In this document: positions 24,456 through 34,678 of the stretch, one piece after another
Numbering within the stretch: position 1 is the first letter of the stretch
How the letters are laid out: every line of letters begins with the position of its first letter
NCBI RefSeq assembly: GCF_020829665.1
Contig: NZ_JAIVFT010000003.1
Span: 310,001-374,000, forward strand
Length of the DNA stretch: 64,000 nucleotides
Source of the DNA: Nostoc sp. CHAB 5824
GTDB taxonomy: Bacteria; Cyanobacteriota; Cyanobacteriia; Cyanobacteriales; Nostocaceae
Direction of reading: 5' to 3'
The notes under the pieces: model-generated
The model's database searches: none
Told to the model about the DNA's origin: nothing
The model's input: the letters and a program-made list of their open reading frames with translations, nothing else
Position numbers and translations under genes: made by a program

Positions 24456-25235
24456 ATGAGTGAAACACTTGCTGATATTGCCATACCGCCTCAGTTTCCC
24501 GATCACACTCAACTACCAGAGTCTGATGGTACGTTTGTGAAAAATTTTCAAGAGCATCCCCAAACCATCATTCTCACAGACTCAATTGTTCAGGTTTTGC
24601 AACGCGTACATCCAGATGGACAGTATTGCATTGGTCAAGATTGTGGTATTTACTGGCGAGAGACTGAACCACCAGAAAAAGGAGCAGCAGCACCGGACTG
24701 GTTTTATGTCCCTGGTGTACCACCAAGGCTAGATGGCAAAAACCGTCGCTCCTATGTTTTGTGGCGGGAATATATACCGCCATTGATTGCCGTAGAACTA
24801 GCTAGTGGTAATGGCGATGAAGAACGAGATGTCACTCCTTTACCTCTAGCTGGTAGTCGGGAAGGCGCAAAACCAGGCAAATTCTGGGTATATGAGCGAA
24901 TAATCCGAATTCCCTACTATGCTATTTATGAAATTAGTAATGACAAATTGGAAGTTTATCACCTGGTAGATTTTTCTTACCACAAAATGCAGCCGAATGA
25001 GCGAGATCACTACCCAATTCCTCCTTTAGGAGTAGAACTAGGGTTATGGCAGGGAAGCTACTTGAATAATCCTGAGCAATTTTGGTTACGCTGGTGGGAT
25101 TTAGAGGGAAATCTGTTACTTATTGGTCAAGAGGAAACCGAGTTGCAAAGGCAAAGAGCCGAGCAAGCAGAACGAAAAGCTGCACAATTAGCAGAACGGC
25201 TCAGGGCAATGGGTATCGACCCAGATGTAGAGTAA
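24456..25235 (+). CDS. Uma2-family (DUF820) PD-(D/E)XK protein
   Basis: 259 residues. The Uma2 core is recognisable: APDWFYVPGV near 88 supplies the Asp, PLIAVELASGNGDEE near 112 the Glu strand, and KFWVYERIIRIPYYAIYEIS follows. The usual second acidic/Lys positions are less clear because residues about 127-138 contain an unusual PLPLAGSREGAKP segment. The C-terminal 35 residues form a charged coiled coil (EETELQRQRAEQAERKAAQL). Cyanobacteria hold many Uma2 copies; their role is unresolved. It opens an accessory stretch reaching to 28.3 kb. Confidence 0.82.
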   Translation: MSETLADIAIPPQFPDHTQLPESDGTFVKNFQEHPQTIILTDSIVQVLQRVHPDGQYCIGQDCGIYWRETEPPEKGAAAPDWFYVPGVPPRLDGKNRRSYVLWREYIPPLIAVELASGNGDEERDVTPLPLAGSREGAKPGKFWVYERIIRIPYYAIYEISNDKLEVYHLVDFSYHKMQPNERDHYPIPPLGVELGLWQGSYLNNPEQFWLRWWDLEGNLLLIGQEETELQRQRAEQAERKAAQLAERLRAMGIDPDVE

Positions 25236-25329
25236 TATTTACCAACCTTATGGCAAGCCGAAAAACTTAGTAATCACAGGCAAAAGCTTACCACAGACTT
25301 CAACCAGCTTTTAAGTAGTAGATAAATCA

Positions 25330-25358
25330 GCGATGTCTACGACGGGCTACGCCAGCGC
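25330..25358 (+). repeat. Small dispersed repeat inside a HIP1 octamer
   Basis: GCGAT (25330-25334), a 21-bp insert starting GTCTACGACGGGCTACGCC, then CGC (25356-25358). It lies in the gap between the Uma2 and HicA genes. Confidence 0.8.
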
Positions 25359-25411
25359 ACCTTTCAAGAACTTGAGGGCTGTTTTTGCTATCTTCTGCAT
25401 GATTCCATTTT

Positions 25412-25633
25412 ATGGGTTTGGCAGTGGGGCGAGTTTCCTTTACTCCTGAAGTTAAAAAGCTTTTAACAGAAGCCGGATGTTATTTTCAAAGGCAAGGGAA
25501 AGGAGATCATGAAATTTGGTATAGCCCAATTACAGATAATAACTTTGTAGTTGATAGTAAAATAAAATCACGTCATACTGCAAATGGAGTATTGAAACAA
25601 GCTGGTTTAGATAAGCATTTTCGAGTTTATTAG
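25412..25633 (+). CDS. hicA: HicA-family toxin, apparently without HicB
   Basis: 73 residues with the HicA double-stranded-RNA-binding-like fold: FTPEVKKLLTEAGCYFQRQG, the catalytic His in KGDHEIWYSP, and KSRHTANGVLKQAGLDKHF. HicA proteins are mRNA interferases normally neutralised by HicB encoded next door. No HicB-like frame lies within several hundred bases on either side, so this is an orphan, a fragment of a lost pair, or is controlled from elsewhere. The ATG start is followed by a slightly long N-terminus (MGLAVGR). Confidence 0.82.
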   Translation: MGLAVGRVSFTPEVKKLLTEAGCYFQRQGKGDHEIWYSPITDNNFVVDSKIKSRHTANGVLKQAGLDKHFRVY

Positions 25634-25944
25634 GAGAGCGATCACAAATATTGCTGCTTCCATCCAAACATAAGCTGTACTATGTTAGTCCCACATGGGT
25701 TTAGCATCTGATATCTGACCAAACCAGATACGCGAAGGTGAAACAAAAGCTGGTAGTGCTAGCACTAACGACACTAGGATTCAAAACCTGTATCAATAAC
25801 ACATTCGATTTCTACACCTGAATGTTCTCTTGGAAAATAATCATACTTATTCTTTGCTTGAGTTTAAATAGTATTTTTACGTATTACCACGGTTGTTTTA
25901 TATGTAAGAATAATATGTCATTAAACTAAACTTATCCGGTTTTA
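25634..25944. other. Intergenic region with no recognised feature
   Basis: 311 bases, increasingly AT-rich toward the next gene. I find no HicB remnant, RNA gene or repeat unit; GTGCTAGCAC at about 25758 is a short palindrome. Confidence 0.5.
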
Positions 25945-26541
25945 ATGATGACAGTATCAAAATTTGAGCAATTAAAAAATTTAGTCAGTGAAGATTATAA
26001 AAATACATATTTATATGTTGATGAAAGTTTTAGATTCATTGAAACTATTTTCAAAAAAATAGCTGAGTATTTAGGGTGCAAACTTAATAACATATCTATC
26101 CTTACTTCTGAAAACGATTTAATTCCTATTAATTGTCATTTTCGACATGCAATTAGTATAGAAAAAGAAGGTTTTTTCGGATTTCAATTACTAATTAAGT
26201 TAGAAGATGGAGGTTTTAATATTAACAACTGTGGGCGAAGCTTTGCTGATAACAATTTACTGCCTCCATCAGGAATAGTTCTTTATATATCCATTAAAAA
26301 AATAGATGCTAATGTATATAGTGTAGTTACTCCACACTTAGAAAAAGAAGAAATATCAAGTAAAATATTCACTATAAATACTTGTGAAAATCTTTCATAT
26401 TCGGAGTTTCTTGAATCATGCTTTAATGTTATGAAAAAAATTCTTGAAGGCGGTTTAAATGAAAGAAGTAGAAGATTGTCACTAGAGTCTGATTCCGTAA
26501 ATAAAGTAGCATTTGGATTTCAGCTACCCTTAAGCGAGTAA
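25945..26541 (+). CDS. Unrecognised AT-rich orphan gene
   Basis: 198 residues. I do not recognise it. Its codons are markedly richer in A/T than those of the neighbours and it has no HIP1 site, both consistent with recent transfer. The protein looks globular and mixed alpha/beta (FRFIETIFKKIAEYLGCKL; GFFGFQLLIKLEDGGFNINN), has no signal or membrane segment, and ends in a polar tail. Its place between HicA and the TPR-HNH gene suggests an accessory function, but nothing in the sequence shows which. Confidence 0.65.
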   Translation: MMTVSKFEQLKNLVSEDYKNTYLYVDESFRFIETIFKKIAEYLGCKLNNISILTSENDLIPINCHFRHAISIEKEGFFGFQLLIKLEDGGFNINNCGRSFADNNLLPPSGIVLYISIKKIDANVYSVVTPHLEKEEISSKIFTINTCENLSYSEFLESCFNVMKKILEGGLNERSRRLSLESDSVNKVAFGFQLPLSE

Positions 26542-26633
26542 TACTGCTGTGCAGTCGCGGTTGCCACAATCTTTAAAAACTTCAAGTTTTTTCTTCGGTC
26601 AGTAAGAAACAAAATGTAATAGTCTCCTACTGG

Positions 26634-28301
26634 CTATTTATATTCTACGAACCACTCACACTGATCGCACCGCCATTTTAGTGCATCTTTTTTAGGCAGA
26701 TAAGATGAAATTTTAGAGACTTGCAAATATTTACCATCCATTTCGCCATAGGAAGTACGCCGCAAACTAGGAGCAAAACGTACCTGCATTGTCTCCGGGT
26801 TAATAGTAATCAGATTAAGGTCAAATAGTGTATGTATATCTGCCCGTAGGAGCAATCCATTTGAGGGGTGATTATTTTCCGTTTCACTGTAAGGAATGAT
26901 GTGAGCCGCTTCCAAGGCTTCTTGTGCATCACATCCAGTAATGGCACAGCGATAATTGTAGGCTTCAAGCAAACTTTGACGAAACTGAGGTTGTCCTTGC
27001 CGTCGAGCAATAGATATAGTAATTCGCTCTCTAGCTTGCTTTATACTTTTTGGATTGAAAAACCCGTCAGCCTCAATAACCGCAGTAAGCTCCTTTATCT
27101 CTGCTAATTGATTGTGGTTAATCTTTTCTGAAATCCCTTGACTGTTTTCTTTATTCGTGTCTTCAACACGGTTATTTAAAATCGGTGGGTTAGCAGCAGA
27201 CTTGTTTGTAGTTTCTACTTCTGTGGGGCTATCATTAACAGTTTCAGGGATTTCCTGAATATCCTCAATAATTGCATCTTTATCAGTAACATTGAAAGAC
27301 TGAATCAGGTTCAGTGCCTCCTGATAATATTTTACAAATCCTCCGTGCTGATAAAGATCAGCAGCTTTCTCTAAATCCTCAATTGCTCCTAGTTTATCAC
27401 CTACTTGATAGCGGGCAAGACCGCGATATTCGTATACGTCAGGATATTTATCAGCAATCTTAATCGCATGGTTGTAATCTTCAATAGCTCTTTGATAATT
27501 TCCCAATTCATTGTAAGCATTGCCTCGGTTAATGTAGTCAACAGCATTGTTATAACCATGTTTATAAAAAGAAATTTCTTTACTGTAATCCTCAATCGCT
27601 CCCTCATAATCTCCCAGATTATAGCGAGCATTTCCGCGATTGTTGTAGGTTGAGCAGTATCTAATCCGACTAGGATCTTTTTGAATTGCTGTGTTGTAAT
27701 CCTTAATGGCTCCTTGATAATCTCCTAAATTAGCGCGTGCATAGCCAAGATCACTGTATAACTCAGCCCAATTGTAATAACCACAAAAATTACTAGGTGT
27801 TAGCTGAATTGCCTGTTCGTAATCCTTAATAGCCCCCTCATAATCTCCCAATTCACTACGGGCTTGACCCCGTTGATAGTAAGCAGAGGGATAGTCAGGG
27901 TCAAGCTGAATTGATCTATCAGCATCTTCAAATGCTCCTTGGTAATTGCTCTGCTGGTAGTGCAATTCTGCTCGTAAATAATATGCAGAAGCATAGTTTG
28001 GATCTAGTTCAATCGCCTTGTTGTAATCCTCTATTGCTCCTTTGTAATCTCTCAAATTTCTGCGTTCCTGACCTCGCATACAATAAGCACTATCATCATT
28101 TGGATTTATGCAAATTGCTTGAGTATAATCCTCTATTGCTCCTTGGTAGTCCGTTAGTAAATTACGAACGCTAGCTCGTTCTTTATAAGCATTAGCATCA
28201 TTTCTATTTACCCGAATTTCTCTAGTCCAATATGTAAAATCGCATTGTAATCTATTCTCATGACTCAAATCGTTTGGCAAAACTTGATTATAATCTTCCA
28301 T
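26634..28301 (-). CDS. TPR-HNH endonuclease fusion
   Basis: 555 residues. About nine TPR units run from 30 to 340 (repeating GDYEGAIEDYxxAIxLDP and similar), a linker of low conservation spans 345-420, and the C-terminus is an HNH domain of the restriction-associated HNH_2 type: YRCAITGCDAQEALEAAHII with Cys and the AAHI catalytic His, then NGLLLRADIHTLFDLNLITI. A final CDQC pair could bind zinc. This joins a protein-interaction array to a DNA nuclease. It may be a defence effector or a locally regulated nuclease; it lies beside HicA, Uma2 and an orphan gene. The TPR DNA is itself highly repetitive. Confidence 0.85.
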   Translation of the reverse strand: MEDYNQVLPNDLSHENRLQCDFTYWTREIRVNRNDANAYKERASVRNLLTDYQGAIEDYTQAICINPNDDSAYCMRGQERRNLRDYKGAIEDYNKAIELDPNYASAYYLRAELHYQQSNYQGAFEDADRSIQLDPDYPSAYYQRGQARSELGDYEGAIKDYEQAIQLTPSNFCGYYNWAELYSDLGYARANLGDYQGAIKDYNTAIQKDPSRIRYCSTYNNRGNARYNLGDYEGAIEDYSKEISFYKHGYNNAVDYINRGNAYNELGNYQRAIEDYNHAIKIADKYPDVYEYRGLARYQVGDKLGAIEDLEKAADLYQHGGFVKYYQEALNLIQSFNVTDKDAIIEDIQEIPETVNDSPTEVETTNKSAANPPILNNRVEDTNKENSQGISEKINHNQLAEIKELTAVIEADGFFNPKSIKQARERITISIARRQGQPQFRQSLLEAYNYRCAITGCDAQEALEAAHIIPYSETENNHPSNGLLLRADIHTLFDLNLITINPETMQVRFAPSLRRTSYGEMDGKYLQVSKISSYLPKKDALKWRCDQCEWFVEYK

Positions 28302-28589
28302 ATTTCTTTAAAAACAAAGTTTTAAGATGTTATTTAAAATGGCTTTTTCAACAAAATGCAAATCTGTTGTTTTAACTTAAAAATTACATCCACATGACTA
28401 ACTGGCTATGTTGTATGAGACGACCTATCTATAGGATTCCCAAAATCTAAGCAACTCTTAACAATCATGCTATGGTCATAGTCAAAAAGCTTAAACAAAG
28501 ATTGATCGCAACATTGAGCAGGAACTAGCTAAAAAATAGCGATCGCACTCCACCAAGTACAATTAGGAACTAGTGTTGTACCTCAAAAT

Positions 28590-30356
28590 TTATCTCACAC
28601 TCCTAAACCACTCAGTAATTCCCTGAGCGATCGCATTTGCCATCTTTTTTTGTTCCTCTGGGTTCACTATCTGCTCAAATTCATCGGGATTACTCATAAA
28701 ACCCAATTCCAGCAACACTGATGGCGCAGCCGCCGGACGTGTCAGCGCTAGGTTGTTCCAAAACACCCCATAATGAGGTCTGCTGAGTTTTTTGACTACA
28801 TAGTTCTGTAAAAATATTGCGAGGTTATGGGCTTGGGGTTGATACCAAAAAGTGCCGAATCCCTTAGTTTTTTCGGCATCGCCATCATCAGGTAGGGAGT
28901 TGTGGTGTATGGAAAGAGCGATCGCAGGTTCTTCTTGAGTGATAATTGCTTGACGTTCTGCTAACGAAACCTCTTTATCATCTTCCCGCGTCATCACCAC
29001 CGTTGCTCCTCGCTTCACCAACTCATCCCGCAGCAACTTGGATACCACCAAATTGACATCTTTTTCTAAATATCCAGTTGGGCCACTGGCACCAGATTCT
29101 TTACCGCCATGCCCTGGATCAAGTACAATCTTAAAATTAACTAAAGGCTTGCGTCTTGTGTTCCCAATTTTCGGCGGATGACGCAAAGCCAAAACCAGGG
29201 TTGTACCGTCGTATCTTAACTTATATCCCCACTGTTGAGCTTTTTTGAGGTTAAAGGTGTATTTTACTTGTTCTGGAGCTTCCTGTTGCCAATCTAGGCG
29301 AGAAATTAGGGGGTCATCGTCCAGGCGAATAATGTCCGTTTGGGCAGTGGTATTGTAGAGAGTGAGAGCGAAAGCACCCTCACTTTGTTGCACGCTCACA
29401 GGTACGGGAACTTGTAAGGGGAAAACTATCTCTGTCGCACCAGGGAGTTGACGGTATCCGACACTGCGAATTATTGTCTGTGGCGGAACTGCACCAGGTA
29501 AAATGCGCGTTTCTTTACTATTAATCCAAGCGCCATAGTCTAGACGCAACCATTCACCTTCCCTACCTGTTACTGTTGCGCGTGTGCCTTTGGGCAGTGG
29601 TGTAAGTCGAGAATAATCGGTGCTTGGGCCAGTGCGAGCAACGCCTGACTCTACTGTAACCTCAGAAACTGGCAACTGTGCTCTTGAGAGGATTTGTATT
29701 TTACCAGTCCCTGGTTGAGTTATCGTCTTGCCATTGAGCGTCAGTTGAAACTGAGGTTGTCCCAGTTCGGCGGCTGTTGCCACTGTGGTGCAACCTTTAT
29801 AATTGCCTACGCTAGACTGGGCATAAGGCTGATTTTGCCCTGTCAGAGCTGCCAAATTACTTGGTAGTTGTGCCTGTTGAGGTTGGGGTGGAAGGGCAAT
29901 AATTTGATTAGCCAACTTGACAGATACGCTAGCGTTAGGGGGTGCGATCGCACTAAAACAAATTAGCTCTCCCGGTAGCCTGGTAATGTCAGCTGCGGGA
30001 GTTAGAGAATCTTTAGCAAAGGTTAACCCTTGTGGTAGCTCAGGGCTAGTGGTAAGCCTTGTCACTTTAATCTGGAGTTCTTGATTGTGGTGACGCACTG
30101 TAAAAAGATTCTCCCCCAACTGCAAGGGGAAACTAGGAGAAAAATGACCAGCTTTGCTGCGGGTAATTGGCTTACTATTGATCAAAACCTGACCATCTGG
30201 TGGTGCAGTCCCCAGAAAAAAGATTTTTTGGGCACTCGTCTGGTAGCTTGTTTGGGGAAAAACGACTATAAGAGATGGCTCTGCCAATGCTACGGAGGAG
30301 GTGAGAATACAGCCTAATATTACTAATCCTAAGAAGTTTTTCACAAGCTCAATCAC
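28590..30356 (-). CDS. N-acetylmuramoyl-L-alanine amidase with SH3-like domain
   Basis: 588 residues. A signal peptide (about 1-25, LGLVILGCILTSSVALAEP) sends it across the membrane. Residues 35-230 are beta-rich; a bacterial SH3 domain sits near 232-282 (VARTGPSTDYSRLTPLPKGT), then an AMIN-like stretch, and the zinc amidase_3 domain from about 405: KIVLDPGHGGKESGASGPTG with the first zinc His, EKDVNLVVSKLLRDEL with the Glu, SIHHNSL with the second His, and LLELGFMSN with the catalytic Glu. It cleaves peptide stems from peptidoglycan during septum splitting; in filamentous cyanobacteria such amidases also drill the septal nanopores. Confidence 0.92.
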   Translation of the reverse strand: MIELVKNFLGLVILGCILTSSVALAEPSLIVVFPQTSYQTSAQKIFFLGTAPPDGQVLINSKPITRSKAGHFSPSFPLQLGENLFTVRHHNQELQIKVTRLTTSPELPQGLTFAKDSLTPAADITRLPGELICFSAIAPPNASVSVKLANQIIALPPQPQQAQLPSNLAALTGQNQPYAQSSVGNYKGCTTVATAAELGQPQFQLTLNGKTITQPGTGKIQILSRAQLPVSEVTVESGVARTGPSTDYSRLTPLPKGTRATVTGREGEWLRLDYGAWINSKETRILPGAVPPQTIIRSVGYRQLPGATEIVFPLQVPVPVSVQQSEGAFALTLYNTTAQTDIIRLDDDPLISRLDWQQEAPEQVKYTFNLKKAQQWGYKLRYDGTTLVLALRHPPKIGNTRRKPLVNFKIVLDPGHGGKESGASGPTGYLEKDVNLVVSKLLRDELVKRGATVVMTREDDKEVSLAERQAIITQEEPAIALSIHHNSLPDDGDAEKTKGFGTFWYQPQAHNLAIFLQNYVVKKLSRPHYGVFWNNLALTRPAAAPSVLLELGFMSNPDEFEQIVNPEEQKKMANAIAQGITEWFRSVR

Positions 30357-30406
30357 AGAAGATTACACCACAACAACTGTGGCACAATGACGGGATGTAT
30401 TTTTAG

Positions 30407-32068
<1,662 letters not shown>

Positions 32069-32189
32069 CAATTAAAAATTAAAAATTAGAAATTAAAAAT
32101 TAATTTTTAATTGGTACACAGCAACATTAACTTAAGGCTTCAGTAGATTTGGATATACAGGGTGCATCATTCGTAATTGAGGAGATGTT

Positions 32190-32612
32190 GTGGCGTACTG
32201 GGTGAAAATCCTTTACGAGAGGAAAGAATATGTAGTCAACTTTGAACGTGTCCACGCTTTTTGTTATGAACTGAATGGTAGGGTTACTTTTTGGTTACCC
32301 GATAGTGCCATTCCGATAGTGATTAACCCCCAAAGTAACTTGGAAGATTATCAAAAGATTCTCGATTATTTAGAATGTGTGACGGGGTTGGAATTAGATC
32401 ATGCCTACTGGGTGAAAATCCTGTACGAAAAAAACGAATATGTAATTAATCTCAACTGCATAAGTTCCTTTTGCCATGAACCTAACGGCAGGATAACTTT
32501 TTGGTTGCCAGATGGCACTATCCCCATCATCATCAACCCTGTGAGTAATCCTGAATCTTATGAAAAAGTTATGAAATACGTTAAGAAAGCAACAGGATAT
32601 TCTTTGTCTTAG
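32190..32612 (+). CDS. Internally duplicated small protein, function unknown
   Basis: 140 residues made of two tandem copies of a 70-residue domain: each begins AYWVKILYE(R/K)xEYV, has FC(Y/H)E(L/P)NGR(V/I)TFWLPD and ends with a helix before a G(L/Y)xL turn. I do not recognise the family. The start is GTG at 32190 with a good GGAG site 6 bases upstream. It follows pyrG by 120 bases on the same strand, the gap holding A/T-rich direct repeats, so co-transcription is possible. Confidence 0.75.
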   Translation: MAYWVKILYERKEYVVNFERVHAFCYELNGRVTFWLPDSAIPIVINPQSNLEDYQKILDYLECVTGLELDHAYWVKILYEKNEYVINLNCISSFCHEPNGRITFWLPDGTIPIIINPVSNPESYEKVMKYVKKATGYSLS

Positions 32613-32614
32613 TA

Positions 32615-33250
32615 TTAGGAATTACAAGTTACAAATAATTCTCCAAGGCGTTTTAATATACTAAGTACTTGGTGTAGTTCTGAATCACGTTCAATTGATA
32701 GCGCATAAGATCGTGCATACCAAGGATGTTCTTGTTGAATCAATTTGACAAAAACAAATTCCCTACCGTTGATTAGTAAACCAAAAGTCGGTTGTGCAGG
32801 ATTTGGACGATCAAGCATATAAGCGAGTGCTTGAGGTAGGGCTGTCATCACATCAAATTTACTGCTTTTAGATTCGATGACAAGTACCCAAAAACGTTTT
32901 TGGATGACAAGAACATCAATATTTCCTTTAACGATAAAGCTTTCGTCTTCAGCAGAAATCTCCACAGAAGTCTCGGTTTCAATCTCAAAAGGAAGTTGAT
33001 AAAACCCAGCTAAATCGAGTAAAGGAGACAGCACTACCATCTTTACCGCCTCTTCTGACATTAGACGGTGTTTATTCAAGTTTAAATAGTTGCTTTTCAC
33101 TCGCGCGATTGCTTGCTTTTCAGCATCAGTCAGAGTTAGTAAATTTTCTGTCCACTCTGTAAAGAAGTTCGTGTCTGTAGCAAGTTGTAAACCAAGTTTC
33201 TCTTCTAATTCGTAAAGACTGATATCTCTAGCTGGGATTGTTTGAACCAT
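32615..33250 (-). CDS. HsdR-N-like PD-(D/E)XK protein
   Basis: 211 residues. The C-terminal two thirds match the N-terminal nuclease domain of type I restriction HsdR subunits: MVVLSPLLDLAGFYQLPFEI, then GNIDVLVIQKRFWVLVIESK with the D...ExK metal-binding set, then ALPQALAYMLDRPNPAQPTF. No helicase motor, methylase or specificity subunit is present, so it is a stand-alone module, a type common in cyanobacteria and of unknown role. It overlaps nothing but lies 3 bases from the ROK gene stop and may be co-transcribed with it. Confidence 0.85.
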   Translation of the reverse strand: MVQTIPARDISLYELEEKLGLQLATDTNFFTEWTENLLTLTDAEKQAIARVKSNYLNLNKHRLMSEEAVKMVVLSPLLDLAGFYQLPFEIETETSVEISAEDESFIVKGNIDVLVIQKRFWVLVIESKSSKFDVMTALPQALAYMLDRPNPAQPTFGLLINGREFVFVKLIQQEHPWYARSYALSIERDSELHQVLSILKRLGELFVTCNS

Positions 33251-33253
33251 AAT

Positions 33254-34150
33254 CTAAAATCCTGAATAGTGTTGCCATGCCAACTTTGCTGCACCCACTA
33301 TCCCAGCAAAATTCCCTAACTCTGCTGGCAATATTTGTAAACCCGCTCGTGATAAAGGCTGAACTCGCTTCTCAATTTCTGCCTTCACTGCTGGTAAGAA
33401 AAACTTAAAGCTGCCACTTATACCGCCACCAATCACGATCGCTTGCGGTGTTAGTACATAAATCAAACTCGTCAATCCAATTCCCAAATTCGTACCATAT
33501 TCTTCCCAAAAAGTCAATGCTGCGGCATCTCCTTGTTGGGCAAGAACACCCAATTCGATGGGTTCTTTGAGAGTGCGGCGGCGAATGGCGGTAGCAGAGG
33601 CATATTGTTCTAAAGAGCCTTGATTGCCACTATTACAAATTGGGCCATCAGGATTTAATGAAATTAAACCCAATTCGCCAGCAGCTCCTTGATGTCCAAC
33701 AAATAGTTTGCCATCGAGGATAATTGCGCCACCAACACCAGTACCTAAAGTTAGCAGAATCAGATTTTGAAAATGGCGGCCGGCTCCCAACCAAGCTTCT
33801 CCCAAAAGAGCGCAATTAGCATCATTAGCGATCGCAGTAGGTTTGCCAGTTTTGGTTTCTAACCAATCTGCTAAAGGCACATCGAGCCATCCAGGCAAGT
33901 TAATCGCGATTTTGGCAATGCGTCCTGTTGCATCGGATGGGCCAGGAGTACCAACACCAATAGCAACAGTTTGATTATCTGGATCAATTTGCGCGATCGC
34001 ATCTACGAGCACTGCCAGCACGGCCTCTGGTGTTGTCGGTTGGGGAGCCGCCACAGTCAAAGATTGCAGACAAGTACCATCGTCTGTAAAACGCCCCAGC
34101 TTAATTGCTGTTCCCCCCACATCAATGCCAATTACTTGAGAACTCACCAC
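33254..34150 (-). CDS. ROK-family sugar kinase (glucokinase-like)
   Basis: About 298 residues from a GTG at 34150, with GAGG 8 bases upstream; a TTG at 34228 would add 26 residues that do not look like ROK. The ATP site is GIDVGGTAIKLGRF; the second phosphate motif is LGTGVGGAIILDG; the catalytic Asp lies in IANDANCALLGEAW. In most ROK proteins a CxCGxxGCxE zinc motif follows; here it reads CNSGNQGSLE, keeping only the first Cys. It probably phosphorylates glucose or another hexose. Next to the HsdR-N-like gene and a small membrane protein gene on the same strand. Confidence 0.88.
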   Translation of the reverse strand: MVSSQVIGIDVGGTAIKLGRFTDDGTCLQSLTVAAPQPTTPEAVLAVLVDAIAQIDPDNQTVAIGVGTPGPSDATGRIAKIAINLPGWLDVPLADWLETKTGKPTAIANDANCALLGEAWLGAGRHFQNLILLTLGTGVGGAIILDGKLFVGHQGAAGELGLISLNPDGPICNSGNQGSLEQYASATAIRRRTLKEPIELGVLAQQGDAAALTFWEEYGTNLGIGLTSLIYVLTPQAIVIGGGISGSFKFFLPAVKAEIEKRVQPLSRAGLQILPAELGNFAGIVGAAKLAWQHYSGF

Positions 34151-34379
34151 ATTAAAATCCTCAGACCAAGCCGCAAATTTTCGGCTTAAAAAGCATCGTA
34201 GTACAGCTTTGCACAAGTTTGTAGCCAATAAAATAGCTACGTACTAAACTTCTGTATCCTAGAGCGTTTCAATTTTAAAGCTCAATTCATCAGAGTTTTA
34301 GGCAAATCTGTACTTAGCGTTTTAGCATTTTGGCACGAAAAAATTCTAAATTTTCTGTTTTATTGGGCGCGAGCAGTTT

Positions 34380-34589
34380 TCATCCCCGATCTGTTAGCGC
34401 AGCATCTTTGCTTGGGAGAAAACGCGCGGCTTTCAACTCTGATTTCTGTAAATTAGCAATAGTCGTGGTGCGGAAACTCGATTGCTCCTGCCAACCTGTA
34501 ACTGGCGCACCTCTTAAGATGCCAGCAAGGGCAACAGAAAGGATAAACCCGCCAGTAGCGGCGGCAATTAACGTCAGGTTATCTTTCAC
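34380..34589 (-). CDS. Small single-span membrane protein, function unknown
   Basis: 69 residues from a GTG at 34589 with GGAGAG placed 6 bases upstream, which decides the start over the TTG at 34610. One membrane segment (about 4-24, LTLIAAATGGFILSVALAGI) is followed by a polar tail ending KDAALTDRG. I do not recognise the family. It is on the same strand as the ABC permease upstream (90 bases) and the ROK gene downstream. Confidence 0.6.
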   Translation of the reverse strand: MKDNLTLIAAATGGFILSVALAGILRGAPVTGWQEQSSFRTTTIANLQKSELKAARFLPSKDAALTDRG

Positions 34590-34678
34590 ACAAATCTCTC
34601 CAGTTATCAATTATCAGTTATCAGTTACTAGTTATCAATGATCAGCCCGTTGACTAATAACTGTCCACTGTTTACTAA

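Noticed and set aside
25236..25411. Possible HicB antitoxin upstream of HicA
   Set aside because: No frame of sufficient length; the gap contains a dispersed repeat instead.
34330..34641. Plus-strand frame of 103 codons
   Set aside because: Antisense to the small membrane protein gene, which has a well-placed GGAGAG and GTG; the plus frame runs into TCAGTTA-type repeats.
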